Shown piece after piece: positions 20,401 through 35,400 of a stretch of 64,000 nucleotides of DNA. This stretch comes from Macropodus opercularis (taxonomy: Eukaryota > Chordata > Actinopteri > Anabantiformes > Osphronemidae): assembly GCA_030770545.1 (NCBI GenBank), contig CM061098.1:5846001-5910000 (forward strand). Reading direction: 5' to 3'. The notes under the pieces were generated by a model, which was not told the DNA's origin, did not search any database, and saw nothing but the letters and a program-made list of their open reading frames with translations. A program made the translations under genes and the position numbers. Positions within the stretch are counted from its first letter, which is position 1, and each line of letters starts with the position of its first letter.

Positions 20401-22255
20401 ATGCCAAAATGGAGAGCTTTTTCAGCAAGGACACAATGGCAGTGACATAGTTAACTGGCAGGTGGAGAAAGGAGGATTTCACTGGAAATAATCAGATTTT
20501 AAACGGAGCTTGCATCTATGGGAGAACCTCTGGTCCGGCCTTTTGTGAGGGAACAAAGGTTTGGTCCTGTGGAAGCGAAGCTTTGAATTTTTCAGCAGTG
20601 GTGGGTGACTGGGCCATGTGGATGACCCAAGGCCCTCAGAGCTGAGGAGAGCAACAGGCAGACCTCAGACACAGCCTTGTCCAGCACCACTAAGCCTTTA
20701 GACCTGACAATGTGAAAGCCAGGTCCTTCCTCCTCCTGTACTAATATGCATTTCTACTGCTGAAAATGTATTGATACTATAGCTGTTAATCACGTATCTG
20801 CAGATTCTTCATCACGTCCAGTCCTCCTCAGAACTGAGTGAGAGTTTGAGATATGGCTGTAACAGCAGTATTTATATCCCAAAAACCTTGTAACAATCTT
20901 TTGAAATTGCATGTCATTTTCACACAGACGTCTGGTAACTTAGAACGTTTCCTGTGACAAATTAATTTATTTTCATTATTCTATTCTGAAGCAGAGGGGG
21001 GTGGATAGATGGTGCTTTTAGCTGGTGGATGGCTGAGGGGGAATCTGCTGTTTTCACTGAAAGTTCAATTATGACTACACGCTGCACAGGGTGAGTTGTC
21101 GTGACTGTGACACAAAAGCAGTGGGGCCATTTGACTAATCCTCCTACAACTCCTCAAAACCTCTAGGGGTCACAAGCCCCCAAAACAAGGCTCAGCGGTT
21201 TCTGCAACAGCATTTGTCCCTCAATAGCCTTGTGTTTTTCTCATGCAAGTGATGGCACGCCCCTTGTTAGTTCCACCCCGATCCCTTTGCGTCACTCCCC
21301 CAGCCCAGCCTGCGTCCCCCAGTCTGGTCCTATCTAACCCAATCTCTGACCCCGCCCCCGTTTTTGTTCGTGGTTGACAGCCCATTACAATCCTTCAGAG
21401 CTGCAGGTGCGACTCTCTAGCCAGGAATCACTGATCCACATAAACGCAGACAGCTGATGGCATCAAGCAGATAATTTAAAGCGAGAAATATTAAGCTTGT
21501 CATATATTTATCATGTCTCAACAAATGTTAAAAACAAAGGTAATATAAATGGTATATTTTCTCCCAAAAGAAAGTTTTGACAGAAGTCAACTTCAGTGGT
21601 TTATTCTCTCCTTTCATGGGTTTCTTTTGTCTGTCTTTACTAGCGCTTTCCACATCGTCCTGTAAGGATGAGCGCTGATTATAATTGCTCTTCAAATAAT
21701 CACTTTGCTGCTTTATTGTAGACGAGAGCACAGTCTTCCTTGTCAACTTGAGTTAAGCACATTCATCTTTAGCGTCCATTTGAAGAGTATTCTTTAACAG
21801 AAATTAGGTTGAATGTATCTACACATGACATCATGAGTGCCGACTAGCTAATTAAAGACCTCCTCCGACTTGTTACTTGCCAGGGAGCGTGCAGTGGCTC
21901 CACGGCCGTATGTTTTTTTTGGGAAATGTCTGAGGCATTACTCCTGCCCTCCCTCCATCCATAATTAACCTCCCCCCATTCATAATTCAAATGTGTTCTT
22001 CACACATCTTCTGGTGATATGACATTATTTTGCAGTGGCTAAACAAATATTGTGATGCCCCAAGTGCACGTGTATGTGTGTGTTGGCTTGACATACTTTT
22101 AACTATCAAAGCTGTCACACTTCCTTTATCTGCTGTTGTCGAAAGGCAGTATTTCATTTCTCTTATTACTGAGTTTTTAATGTAGCATTTCTTGTAATGA
22201 TTCATGACACATACGCCCACAATTGGGCATTCATAGTTCACTTGAGTAATTCCTT
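17403..22255. other. Unique non-coding DNA, no gene recognised
   Basis: The longest frame, 142 codons at 17718-18146, has no recognisable domain and a minus-strand frame overlaps it. A pyrimidine-rich tract occupies about 19320-19460. Around 21250-21440 the sequence becomes C-rich, with CCCCGCCCCCG at 21350-21360 (a GC-box-type site) followed by TTGACAGCCCATTACAATCC; this might be regulatory, but no gene start is visible near it. Confidence 0.45.
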
Positions 22256-25200
22256 ATTCAAGGGCATAGGAAGGAGAGCCGGGAATGAACAAAGGAAAAA
22301 AAGTAAGTGATAAAGCAAAGGAAGAAAGGGATTCGTGATGGCATCAGGTGATGCAGAAAGGTCATGTGAGAGAGAGAGATGAGCGGAGACTCTGACGGAG
22401 AAAGAGAAAGAGAGGAGTCATCTCATTGCCAAAGCGGCACTCAATACTGTGTCCAGTCCTGAAGGATGTGACATATTTCTCCAGTCTTTGTTGGCTGTTT
22501 TAATCAGCTTACATATGTCCTGGATGGAAATTGAATTTGTCTGGAAGAGAGGAAGATCATTTTGGCTGTGCTGCTGCTGCTTCATTCTGTGTGTGTGCGT
22601 GTGTGTCTTTGACGTCTTCTGCATATCTGTGCAGCAGCGTTGTCCACACCAGAGACAACCAATTCATAACAGCAATAGATTGTGTTTCTCTCATACATCA
22701 TTGTCAGTGCAGCTCACCTCTGCTGTGCCAGCTTATTTAATGGCCAAGACCTAAATTCAGAGTTCACAACAGACCCCAACTCCCCTTTTCCATCTATTTG
22801 CCCTCTGGCATTTGGAAGTGTGTTTGTATTCCTTACGTGTGTGAAACAAACTGTGAGTGTGTCTCCCTTAGTGTGTTTTGCGGTGTAAAGAATTTATATA
22901 AAGTAGAAGGTTTTATGCTGGTGTATTCTATACAATGGAATAAATGCTTGATTACACGCTGAAATAAGCGACTCAACACTTTACACGTATCGCACCATAT
23001 GTTGCCTTATTGCGCCACTGAGGATTTTACCCAAGTTCATCTTTGCTTTAAGACGACTGCTGTTCTGTACAGTATATGAAGGCACACTCAATTAATCTGT
23101 TCGTCTACTGAGGGATTTAAACAGTCTGGCCGACACAGCAAGCGTTTCCTCTGAGGAGTTCATCCCTCAACAGATCACCACTTTATGGATAGCATCTCTT
23201 TTTTTTAAGAGTAATCTTTTTCTGCAGTTATGACTGATCACAAATATCACACAGTATGCGCCTGACGTGCAGCAGAGATTTTAAATAGGGTAGTCGTGGC
23301 CCTTTGAACTGCAGACTGAGTCAAGGATTCTGTGAGAAGCAAGGCAAAGATTATTCACCGTTTTTATGATGTACTCTTGTCCTGCCTTTTGTTCATGGAA
23401 ATGGGTCGTGTCGGGGGGAAAAGGCAGCATGGATAGACGTCCTGCAGAAAATGTCCTATTTTGGGAGGAACCAGATGTAGGAAGAACTTGGCCCTGAACT
23501 AGATGATGTTGCCTGTACTGCAGGTTCCACCCGTACCAAATCAAAACAACCTCCAGAGTAGGTCATAGTTGCTCGCAAATAACTAAATACTGTACCTGCT
23601 CTTTTTAGGTCAGCTCATTTGCATGGGGGCGGTGTTTCGGGGTAGGGTTATAAGGCATTCTTGATTCAGATGCAAATGGGACAGTTATCAGCAGCCAGGA
23701 CCTGATGAATAATGGGATGTACAAAACACATGGCCCTGCATGAGGAAATGAAAGAGCGCCTCTTTTCTGCTCCACCGATTTCATTATAGACACTATTATT
23801 GGCTTAGAATGGCAACATCTATTATCTAGAGTCAAAATGTGACTATTTTTTTTGATGTGGATAGTCTTTTACTACTGTCAAAGCTCATTAAATGTTGCTG
23901 TCCCAGATAGGGCAACAGGCACAATGCGGAGAGCAGGAGCCTCCAGGCACTGGTCAGACATAGGAGCAGCTTCTTTGCACTTGAGAGGGAGCCGTGCCCT
24001 GATGAGAGTCACTCATGCCTCCAACTTTGTTTTAGTTTCATTTCCATTTCATATGTCAGCACCACAGCCTGACCGTCAACAAGGCCACTAGCTGCACATA
24101 CTGAAGTCAGCAGTAGGAGGTTTTCTTCTGCCCATTCACACACAGAAATCACATTGTGCAGCTTAATCGCAGTTTTAATGTAGTTTTGCCACTGTGTGCG
24201 TGACATATGTTTTAAGCATCTCGTTCTGTTAGACTGTGGAACACTAAATATCACGCTTAGTCTTCTATACATGTGCCCCTGTTGTACCTGCCAAACTGAA
24301 ATGCGTGTAATAGAATGACTAAAAAGTGAAAAGTAGTTCATTTGGAGTGGAGAATCTAAGAATAGAGGACAGCCTGTGGCAGAGGGCAGGATTGGCTGTG
24401 AATAAGACTCACTGACAATGTGATAACGTTGTAACTAACCTCGTGGGATGTGTAGTGCGTGTTTTTTTACCTTAGTTAATGCCACCCTTTGACTTCACCA
24501 CGGATGCTTTTCATCATGTCCTCATTTTGGAAGCAAGTAAAGTAACAAATGAGGTGTGGTGGCTTATTGAGTCTTATTGAAGGATGCATGTACAGTGCAG
24601 TGCATGAAGCTACAGTAAACCTGCCTCCATGCAGATGTGTATTGTGCTTTAGGGCTGTTGCTCATAAAATCTGCAGAACTTCACATTTGGTGTTAAATTC
24701 TCTCCCAAATCTGCCTGTTTTTTATCTGCAAGCAAACCCTTTTGCCAGTGCTATGAAAGACTAAACTCTTAATTTGGCCAGTGGCCTGTGGATTTCTAAG
24801 AACTCTTGTTTCAGATAACAGACAAAAGGTAGATCTTGGACAGTCTTGCTTCCCTATATACTAATTGACTGTTTCACTGCCCCAAAACCATGAGATTACA
24901 ATACTCAATATACAATACACCTCCGAGCTAATCCCTAAATTGTTGCACGATTGCTATCTGCCTTGCAAAAATTGAGTAAGCTGGTGCAGTGGCAGAGGAA
25001 CAAAGTGGATAACAATATCTTTGCCAGCCACAGCATAGGACAGACATTTTTATCGTCAGGCTCACTGAATGTTTGTGAAGTTAAGCAAATTGGTTCTGCT
25101 TTCAGTAAAGCGCAGTGTAGTTTAGGTACGTTCTAAAAGGGTTTATGACGCTTCTTGCCAACTGGGTAGAAACATTCTTTTCTTCATGAAAATATGCGGC

Positions 25201-27042
25201 TGTGGTTAGATTATGAGTGTTTCTCTGCCTGTGCTTGGTGTGCTGGGGCTCAATTCGCCAGGCCCTTCACCTCTCAGAGCTTAGCGTTAATCTGCATTTA
25301 ACGGAGGCACAGAGAGGAGTGTTTACCACAGCGTTGTAGATCCAGAAGGCTTTATTTAATAATTTGTTTTAATGTCTTTTTACAATTTAACATCTGGATG
25401 ACAAAGTGAGAGGCTTTTATTATTATAGGAGCACAAGGAGACAGCAGCTAAAGTTTCCTTTTAATTGTGTTAAATGAATTCATGTCATAGTCAAATTGAA
25501 TTTGTAGGTCTCTGGAACAAAGGTTTGATGTAAATCGCTGGTAATTTAATGGCTAAATCTGTTATCTGGGTTATTACAGAGGGAACCACTTGGATATGGT
25601 AAATTTACTGATTAGTTTCTTATAACTTCAATCACGTTCCTTGTTATCCGTGACAGGCTGTTTTCAGTTTATTTGTTCGCTGTATTTATGTGAATTTTTA
25701 GATTAATTATGATCCTCGTTGTAGCTTTGTTCTTCTCACTTCCTCTTTCATTTACTGTCATATGCAGGAAGCCTTCAGGCCCCTTCTCCTCCACATGAAC
25801 ACACTTACAGACACAGACCATCCCCTCTCCTCCTCTCGTCCTGTACGTAGTCCGAGTGATTAGATGAATAAGTTGTGCCATCCCATATGGTGGGCTGTCC
25901 TGCTGGATCTGATCACAGTAGTGAATGAAGGAGCCTGTGAGTCACCACCGGTTTGTTCTGCCACACTTGTCACGCTCCGCTGTCACATACTTCCCTCGCT
26001 CCCTCTGTCCGTCCTGCCAGCCAACAGACGCCATGCCTTTTAAACTCTCTCGCCCTGTCGTTCACTGTCTCCCTTTCTCATGCGCGTCATAACTGCATTC
26101 GCGTGCCCTCTGATGCTCATCCGCTTCTTATTCCGCTGTAACACTCTCTCAGCCTCTTTCCTGCTTCCTCTCTTCCTCCCTTGATGAGATAAAGGCTGTG
26201 CCCTGTTCTCTGACAGCACAAACATCGTCCCACCTAAGTTCTTCACTTCCTTCACAATCACTGCCAACAGCGTCATTTATAAACATTTTATGCCAGCTCT
26301 GTAGGGTAATGGCTAATTTCTCCCACCACACAGCTCTTCATTAAAAGTTGATTTTCTGTCAAAAGGTATCCCACTCAAATTATCTGTAGCTACTTGGACA
26401 ACTTAGCATGTGTCTAATTCACTCCCTCTGATCCATCCATGGTTATATTTTTAAAGTCTTTGTTGAAAAGTGCAGGTTTGGTTGGAGCATTGTCTTATTA
26501 TATATGCAGTTTAGTTGCCTTGGAACGTAACTAAGACTGGCCTGAAGGCAGCTTTAGACACCTTCCCAGGAGGAAGTGACTGATGGCTGCTGGAAAAGCT
26601 TCAAGGCCTGGTGAGATTGGTCATTTTGAGAGTTTGTGACGATCAGCTAAACCAGGGACCAAGATACTTAGATGCTACTTGTATTGTTCAATATTGAGCC
26701 AACCAATGCATATCCAACAGGTTTCATTGCTCACACAGGCTAACTCATACGAGCACTAGATGTAAAAATAGCCCCTTGTTCCAGGAGTTCAGACTTCTAT
26801 TTACCACTGTTTCCCAATAACTTGAAAAAACCTTTTCATGTTTGGCAATTTCTTCTCTTCCTTTACGCCTTCCACCCTCCCTAGTTTTCTCGCTTTTATT
26901 TATGTTCCTTTCTTCTTCAGTATTATTTCTCTGAAAAGAAAAATCAATACGCTCACTTTCTTAGCCGTGAGAAACAGCTGATAGTAAACACAATAAGTCT
27001 AGAGTGGTATTTTCTCTTCAGTTTTTTATTCATCTCAGTTAG
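22256..27042. other. Unique non-coding DNA, no gene recognised
   Basis: A purine-rich stretch covers about 22260-22415 (GGAAAAAAAG, GAGAGAGAGA), followed by a short interrupted GT run at 22588-22606. A pyrimidine-rich stretch with both-strand open frames spans about 25980-26240. I recognise no exon, RNA gene or transposon. Confidence 0.45.
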
Positions 27043-27051
27043 AGTGAGTGA

Positions 27052-27098
<47 letters not shown>
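27043..27098. repeat. Compound GAGT/TG microsatellite
   Basis: Four GAGT units (27043-27058) pass into an uninterrupted TG run to about 27098. This is the longest pure dinucleotide repeat in the window and likely variable in length. Confidence 0.95.
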
Positions 27099-27100
<2 letters not shown>

Positions 27101-30100
27101 CGCGTGCTCTATGTCTAATTAGCTAGTTTTGTTATGTCGTCACAAACCACTGGATGCTGGAATGGCTGATATCAGGAGCATATTATCGCTAGGGAATGAC
27201 TGCGCTTGCGATAGTGTGAGCAGTGTCTAAATTACAGCTCTCTGAGGTACTGGCTGCTTTACCATCATTAGCACGGCCATTACATAGATTGTTGAAGGAA
27301 GTGTGCCGAGGCCCTGGCAGGAGACCAGCCCAGTGTTCCTCAGCCTGGCCGGATCGTTCAGGAAGTGTAATCTCCTTCCGTCTCACCCTCCCCATCCCAC
27401 TATTTGTCTGGCAAGACCTGGCTGCAGCCTGCAGAAAAGCTGGGGATTAGGTGTGTTTGTGTGCATGCCCGTGTAGTCTTACAATCACTGGGAGGACTAA
27501 ATATCATCAGAAAACAAGTTTAGGTCGTCCTCACAGGCATAGAACAAACTGTGTGTGTGAAGAAGAGACAGCCGCAGAAGGAAGTGAAAGGAGGTCAGAG
27601 TTATTAGTCCAAAATGTCGCCCAGGGCGCCAGATGCCAGCCCTAGAGGCAGCGAGCAATCATTCCAGTAAGACTGCTGCCACTTCTATCAAGTAACTCAA
27701 GCTTTCATGAAACAATAGTGACCCAGTCTCCCTGTCGTCTCCTGTTACAAAACCATACACCAGAGGTAATGCAACCTCTGGCTATAAACTTACTTGCTTA
27801 ATGATAACGAATGTGGCATTTTTTCCAGTGCAGCGGGGATGAAGCCGAGCAGTCGTGTGTGGATGACAGTGACTTTAAATAAACGTGTTTCTGAACACAG
27901 TGAAGGAGAGAAACATCAAATCAGGCATACCTCTGCACTGGGTCGATTACAAGGTGCATATGGGAGCCAACACAAATCCATGCAAAGCTACATCAAGAGG
28001 AGATGCTGGAGTGGAGAGGGTTCACCTTGCCAATAACATGACATTTTCCACTGGCAATAATGCAGACTTAATTTGGCTCTGAGGAGCATCTGGTGCAAAT
28101 TGGACATAGTTGCTCTTTAGCATCACTCCATAAATGACAGGCCTTCTATTTATACCTCTCTACTGGTGTTGAGTTCGTGTCACATGAATGGACCTTTATT
28201 TACACCAGATGAACAGAACGGGGATTTACCGTAGCAACTAAAACTAAGTGCACTTTTAAATTACCAGCATTTGAACAAATAGCAAACCACAAAATACGTT
28301 TAAGTTAGTAACACACAAATAAATAATTGGTAAGAAAAAGTATGTTAACCCCTGGGCTAAAATCAACACAGGCTAATTGGAGTCACTACTTAGCAAACCT
28401 GACATCCAATCAATGAAACAAGATCGGAGGTGTAGGTTACGCTACTTTGTATTTTTGTCTTATAAAACTCTTGCTATTCACAAAAAGCATGTGCTGATTT
28501 GGGCCATGCCTTAAACTAAAGTGACCTCAGAAGACTTACAATCAATACCTGCTAATTTACATAAAGCTGCAAAGTGTTACAAAGTAATGCCAAGAGTGCA
28601 AAGACTTAAGATATTCATTAGTTCACAAACACTTTTATATAAAAGGAGGTGAAATATTTCACTAGTGGGCGAAGCAGAAAACATGACCAAACCGAGTCGT
28701 CCATCCTGTTATTAGGTTGGTGACCATAGCAGGGAGTAACGTCAGAAGATCAAACCTACAAAAAGACTCCTTTGATTCATTAATTAATCTTCTCTGTCTG
28801 CTGAAAACAAAACAAAACGAACCCAGAATCCTAACTTTGCCTCACGGGGGGTGGGGGGTGGGTTTAGAACCAGTGGACGGTGATTGCTCAGTGTCACCCG
28901 AGCTGACTTTACTTTAGCTTCTGCGCCTGCTGCAGCTACAGCCTCTTCGCCATTGTGAAGGTTTAGAGGGTGTGTTCTATATGGAGAATGAAAGGCTGTA
29001 ATTCTGAGTCACTAGCATACTTAGATTAGTTTTAAAGATCAGAGCACATTTTTAGACCAATCAATGACAAAACAGCTCATTGCTAATTCAAAGTGTTCAC
29101 ATTCCTTTTCTTGCCGGATTATAAAAGGTGTATACAAGCATGGGAAGAAAGAAGCCGTATTTGTGTACACGTCTGCATATGTGCATAAACCTGACGTCCT
29201 TTGTGTCCATATGTGTGAGTGTAGCTTGGTGTACCAGCGTGTTTGTGTGCATGTGGTATTTGGGTGTGTGTCGTTGGGGGCCACTGAGGAGGAGCATGTT
29301 AACCAGAGGAGCAGCCGGTCCACCAGATGTTTCTATTCCCTACAGGCTTGTCACAAGTGGACCTTTACTTCTCTCCCTGCAGATCAGACACACACACACA
29401 CACGTAACGTGTTCTGCAGACTGTACGTAGTGCAGACACACGCACGCTGCATAGAAAACTACTTCATGCTATTGCCACTGTAAATGTTCATAGACACTAT
29501 ACAATGAGGATCCTCTTTACAGGCAGCCACAGTGACAAGCGTTCAGACCCCACAGCTTCAGTGATAAAGCTTTTTCTTTCCACCAACGTAGATTTCTTTA
29601 CTACACTCAAGTGTTTATTGTAAATTTTGTTAGAATGAATATTCTCCGAGTCAAAAGCATCCTTCACATAGTCACAGTATGTAAGGAACGTCGTGTTTTC
29701 AATGAGATACTTACAAAGCTGTGCACACAGAACACTCCTTACAATCAATGCCAATTTGAAGTGCCATTTTCCAATGACACTGGTTTATTTGGTCGCCTGC
29801 ACTTAGTGCAGTGGCCTCATTCTCATCTTCATATACCATGGATGGGTGCCTCTCTCAGTGTCATGATCCTAGGTGGAGGATGTGGCCATTTGGAAATGTC
29901 ATGAGAAAGGTCAAGACCATCATCACGGCCCAGTCCAACAGGCTGATTTATGAGGTTCTAGCAAATGAAATATAGTAAGGGGCTAGTGGAACAAGCAGGC
30001 CCCTATAGGCACCCCAAAGGTCACCTAACTTAATTTCAATTAGGCCTAGGGGAGGCCAGGTAAATATGTCAGTGATGGGAAGAGTGCAGAGGAAATAGAT

Positions 30101-32389
30101 TTACTTGCAATGACATTGTATTTATGGGGATTAACGTACGGCTAATCAGTTGAAGAAGGTGACTGTTAGTACAGTATTGATTAAAGAGTTTAGGAGAGAT
30201 GCCAAATTAAATAATCATTCCACTGAATACCACACAGTGGCACAAGTGCTGCATATTATTTATTTTTTACAGTGAGAGACAATTGCAGTCCCGGCGCCTC
30301 CTCCACTCCCCATCAATCACACTGAATTGTGCCTGCGCTGAATCCCATCAATTACTCGTCTCTATTTGACACATGCAACACAAATTGTGATTAGCCAACA
30401 GGCCTCTGGAAATAGCCACATTGTAAAGAACAAACAGCCTGGCATTTCAAATCTATAAGCCAAGGTTTACCACCAAACCCAACTCCCATCAAGCCACCTC
30501 CACGTCTCTGCATATGTCAAAAGCACCCCCACACAAAATGTTTCAAAATGAGTCACAAATTGCCAGCAAATGATTTCCTGCTCTGGGAGAATAACAGGGT
30601 CCCACTCTGCCTTTGATTCAGGTTCTTTTTTCATCCCCTCTTTGTTTACCCATGCTGTCTAGCAGCCGCTCTGCTGGAATCCCAATTGATAGCTGCCTGA
30701 CGGGTGGAGGACTGGCTGGCTAAGCAGCCCAGAGGGGGTAGTGCGGTGTGCAGTCTGTAGTCATGCGTCATGCATGGTATGGATGTGATAGAATATACAG
30801 CAATAAGTAAATCTTTAACGGGTGCGTGCGCCGCCATGTTCGTCTGAATTAGTGTTCGGACATGCCACTGAGTTACCAGGTGTGTGCGGGGATCCGTTTG
30901 TGTCTAGGCAGCGTCTGTGTGTCTGTGTGTCTGGTGAGGGTGATGTGGCAGGGAGGTCACTTCTGTCAGATCCAATGTTCAGGCCCATGCTGTGATGTGA
31001 AGGGCACTGTCAAGAGACAACCACGAGGCAGCACAGGTACAGCTGCCCTCAGTGCTCTTTTTCTCCTGTGGCACACACACACAGACACATCCCGGCTTCC
31101 TGTAAACCGACACGTGGTGGTAGGACCCCCCCAGGGATGGAAGCCCCAGGATTACACACACTCTTCCAAACAATCGCTATTTCCTCCTTAATGACGATTA
31201 TCTGTTTGCTGACGGCGCTTCGTGTGCTGGGGAGATGGGAGCTATGGCATATCTAGTGGCTTAACTAGAAGGCTCGTACAGCACGTTTACACTGAGGAGA
31301 ACAGGCTTAAAATAATACAACTGTGTTTTTAAAGCTTTACAGTGTACTGCAACTTCTAATGAGATTCAACTTATCATCTGCCAAAAAAGCTGCTGATAAC
31401 GTAAATAACAAACAGAAGCACAATAACATCTCCTGGCATATAGAATACAATGTAGCAAATGCCAAGAAGACAGCTGAAGGCCAATATTTATCATTTCTGA
31501 TCGATAGAGGGCTCTTCTGTGAATATGTCATGATGAACGTAATTGAAAAGTACAGACACCCACAAAAAATCACAGTTTTCTCACATCAGTGCTCATTAAC
31601 CTTTAAGGGAACCTGATTTGATCTCATACGCTTTAGGAGAGAAGAGAATCTCTGTACATTCCTGTCATGTTTCAAATTTTCCCTGAGACTCTGCTGGATT
31701 TCTTCTAGAGTAAATTATATAGTCAAAGTTCAATCCAGTTATTTAAGTGTGTGAGAAGGAAGCATTAGCAACGTCCTGGAGAGATCAATTCAGCGGAACG
31801 AAAGGAAAGAGGAGCGATCCGTAAAGGCAGTCAGCCTATAATCCAGAAGAGCCACAGCAGAATATATAAAGTAGACCCATGTCATCGTAGCTACGCTGGT
31901 GTTGGTTTTGACAGGTCGGGAGGTGTATGTGTGAATAACCGTTTTCTAGTTCTGTGTTTCTGTGTATTCAGTGTGTTGATCTGTTTGTTACTCCTCACAT
32001 GAAAATCACCCAGACTTTGGACCTATTTCCAGACACACAGGTACTGTAGGTTTCAGGGGAGAGGAGTGGTCGTGTCTGTCTGACCGCGGTGGTGAAGTCT
32101 CTACATCTACCTCCCTCGTCACGTCTCTGTCAGGCCTTTCACTGTGGCTGTTCTCGAGGTGTACCCCTCCAGTGTACACTGTGTCCACACTGTGGGAGAG
32201 CGGCTCTAAAACTTTAATGCTAATTGATCCCAGTGAAGAAGTGTGGACACAGGTGTGTTGCCGCAGGCCCTGGCTCTGACATAGATGCCAAGGGATTCTG
32301 GGTAACCGAGGGGCTTATAGGGCCAGAGCAGAAAGTGGCACCAGCCGGGGCACAAGTGACCCAGTTCTTTTCTAATAAGCATAGGTTTG
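27099..32389. other. Unique non-coding DNA, no gene recognised
   Basis: Contains a G-rich run at 28846-28862 (six G, T, six G, T, three G), a CA run at 29388-29403, and a complex stretch at 30140-30480 with homeodomain-like cores (CAATTACTCG, GTGATTAGCC) that could be a conserved element. All open frames are below 140 codons and lack domains. Confidence 0.4.
29388..29403. repeat. Short CA microsatellite
   Basis: Eight AC units without interruption. Confidence 0.9.
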
Positions 32390-32413
32390 ATGTGTGTGTG
32401 TGTGTGTGTGTGT
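32390..32413. repeat. TG microsatellite
   Basis: Twelve TG units without interruption, followed by TCAGTCACAC. Confidence 0.9.
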
Positions 32414-35400
32414 CAGTCACACAGAGAAAACATGTAATGGCTTTTTTCAGACAGTCCTACAATTCAAAGAGAAGGTGAAATCAATTTGAAATGCTCATAC
32501 TAATTAAAAAATGCACCTAAAAATGGTCAGAAGGAAAGAAAAGTGGATGTTTCCAACAGCCAGTGTGCTGGAAAGAATTGCAAGGCACCAAAGTCCCTGC
32601 TGAGGGAAAGCGACCACCAAACCACACTGTAATGTTCCTGCGTGCGAGCTCGGGTTTGTGTTGCGTACTATACTGTATGTGTGTTAGTTTTTGGACAAGT
32701 ATGGTAATTGTGAGCCTTTGAGCTGCAGGAAAACCCACATCCAAATCAGACTCAAGCTGCTGTGCAACTCCCAGATTTTTGCTGCAAGTTTGTCGTCTTG
32801 ATTGTGTGGGTGTAGGTGGGCGGTTCATGTATCTGCTCGTGTGCTGGTCTAGATGGAAGCGACTTAGCACTGCCAAGACGCAGGTGTGCGGATTAAGCGT
32901 GATCTCCTCTCATATTCTCAGTAGTATATCTTATTTGATGGCTTTTCTGCCATGTAAATCTCATCAAAAACTAGCTAACAATAGCAGCGCGTTGACAGAC
33001 GCCCAAGCATCTGGCGAGCCAACGCTCTGAATGTTCAAACTGCTGTGAACAACCTGTCTCCAGAAAGAGAGAAAATAAGGGAATTCGAGAGGTTGTGTGT
33101 GCTCGCGTGAAGTGTTTGTTTTTGTGTGAGGGAAGGAGAAGGAGGGAAAGGGGCGAGGACAGCGCATGTTAATAGCCTCATAAATCATGAAGCAGATAGT
33201 GCTGTATCTTAACCAGTGTTGGCCAGGTAATGGTTTGATGATCTGAATGTACGTCTCCTTCTCTGCTTACAGCTGCTTCCACTGACTTTGTTTCACTCCG
33301 TTCATAGTGATAGAAAGGAGGCGAGTAGAGGAATAACTTTGGCCGGTACAGGGCCCCATTAAAGTGTGATGAGTGGCCTCAGCGAGGGGCTCTGTGTACA
33401 GCACTTTATTCAGGAACGATCACTTATTTATAGGTGTTGGAATTGTGTTGTTTGCTTGTTTTATTGAAAACCTTGTGGGTAAAGTGGCGGTGGGCCGTCT
33501 GGCATGTGAGTGCCACATCTCTGGAGGGCATGCCTGCAGGAAAATCTTCCTCCTTGATGAATAAGTGAAGGGGACAGATAAATTTTTCATTCACACAGAA
33601 TCCATTGTCACTTGAGATGTCTGGTCTGCGGGTATGTGTAGTCATCCTGCAGGCGGTTAAAAAAAACAATAGAGCACATATGCACGCACATAAATTACAG
33701 TATAGCCACGAAACGTATATGTCACATCCAGTGTCTCCACTGACGCTCTGGACGAGAAGCTCTGAGAAAGAGTGACTGTCAGGTGTAGTTAGGGAGACAG
33801 ATGAATTAGTGTTTACTCTGCCACTCGACTGAGAGGATCAGTCCCAGCACAGACAAATCAACAACCTTGTTTACAAAAGTGAATAAATTACTGTACGTTT
33901 ATAGCAGCTTCATTTTGCTGCCTGAAAAATGAAATTTAATTTCCTGTGAGCAAAATAAATAAGATATCAAATTGTGATTTTCCATATAGAGTAATTTTAT
34001 TTAAGTCACCTTATTGCTGTTTCTATGGCCACTGTGCTACGTGTATATGCTTCGTGCCTACAGGACCACCTACACTTTACAGCTCGCACAAAAAACCCAC
34101 GTTGACAGTCCAAGACGATGCACATGCAGAAACATGAAGGTAGCAAAGTGTAGCCCATCGCAGGAATGGTTTTGGTGTTTTGTGTACATGAGGGAGCATC
34201 TCTCGCCATGAATCATTTATTCTAAAAGAAAGTGAAAAGTCTTTCTTCCCCATGTGAACAGAAGGGAGCATCTTCACATGGCCAAATGGGTCTGATGGGG
34301 ATAGCATGGAGGAAAGAGCAAGGCTGCTCGCTTGCAAAACCTTCTGTGATCTTAACCACCACTCTCAGTGCTCGCTGGGACACATCAAAAAGGGGATTAA
34401 TAAATAAATAACACACAACACCATGTTTTATTAACTCGCTTAAGGCATCAGTGGTGAAGGGTCCTAGAGAATCCTGAGATTAGATGGCAGCATAGATTGC
34501 GAGTGGAAACTTGTAGCAGCTGTGGATCCAGTTTCAGATTAGTTTGAGGAAAAATCCTTTGCGTGAAGTTGGACATCAATTTAAAAAAATAAATACCATG
34601 CCTGTATGTATTACAGTACTGAGCTGAGAAGCAAATGCCGTTTTAGGACTGTTCATTTTGTCCGATTTTTTTGTGTGCAACCATCTAAAACAGGCGAGAA
34701 ATTAAAAGAGGATGAAGGATATGAAAGAGATGCCAGTGGTGGAGGCTGGTGGTTTACAGTATGTGGCATGTTGAGGCAACCTCGCGGTGCATGAGCCACC
34801 TCTGGTTACTTACCTTTTTAAGTTGTGATTTTGATATAAATCCAACACTATTTCTGGAAGTAGAGCTTTAGCTTTATTTCTGTTTACAGGAAGGTGGTTG
34901 TACTGCTCCATGGAACAAACAATTGTTTTCTTCCATAACCTCCTTCCTGGAGTGACTGCGGGATGTTTTTATAGCCTGACTTGTTCTATAAGCATTAATA
35001 CTGTCAGCATGATGCAGAGATTCCACTTGTCAGATATTATCTCCACATTGCAAATGGATTAGTGTGTGTGTGTCCGCTCATGTTTATGTCGGTGTGTTTT
35101 TGTGTCGCCAAACTTATTTGTGTCTGAGCATTATGCACCTGTGAGCGTGTTTGTGTGTCATCTTGAGCGCACTGTGAAGGTGTCATTGTGGAGCCGAGGC
35201 CCCTGTAAGCTGTCAGACGGTGAGAGATGCTGCACCTCTAAAGGGCATGCTTTCTGGGCCTTTCCTGTCTATTATAAGCCCTGCAACACTCATCAAGGCT
35301 GTTGTAGTGCACCCCCATGTCCCTCATGCAGCCACAGAGAAACGCCACCTTTCTAACTAGGAGAGCCTTTGCCTCTAAACTTCACATACCCTTGTCTTCC

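Noticed and set aside
28846..28862. G-quadruplex at a G-rich run
   Set aside because: Six, six and three G separated by single T give only three long tracts, so a stable three-layer structure is not clearly possible.
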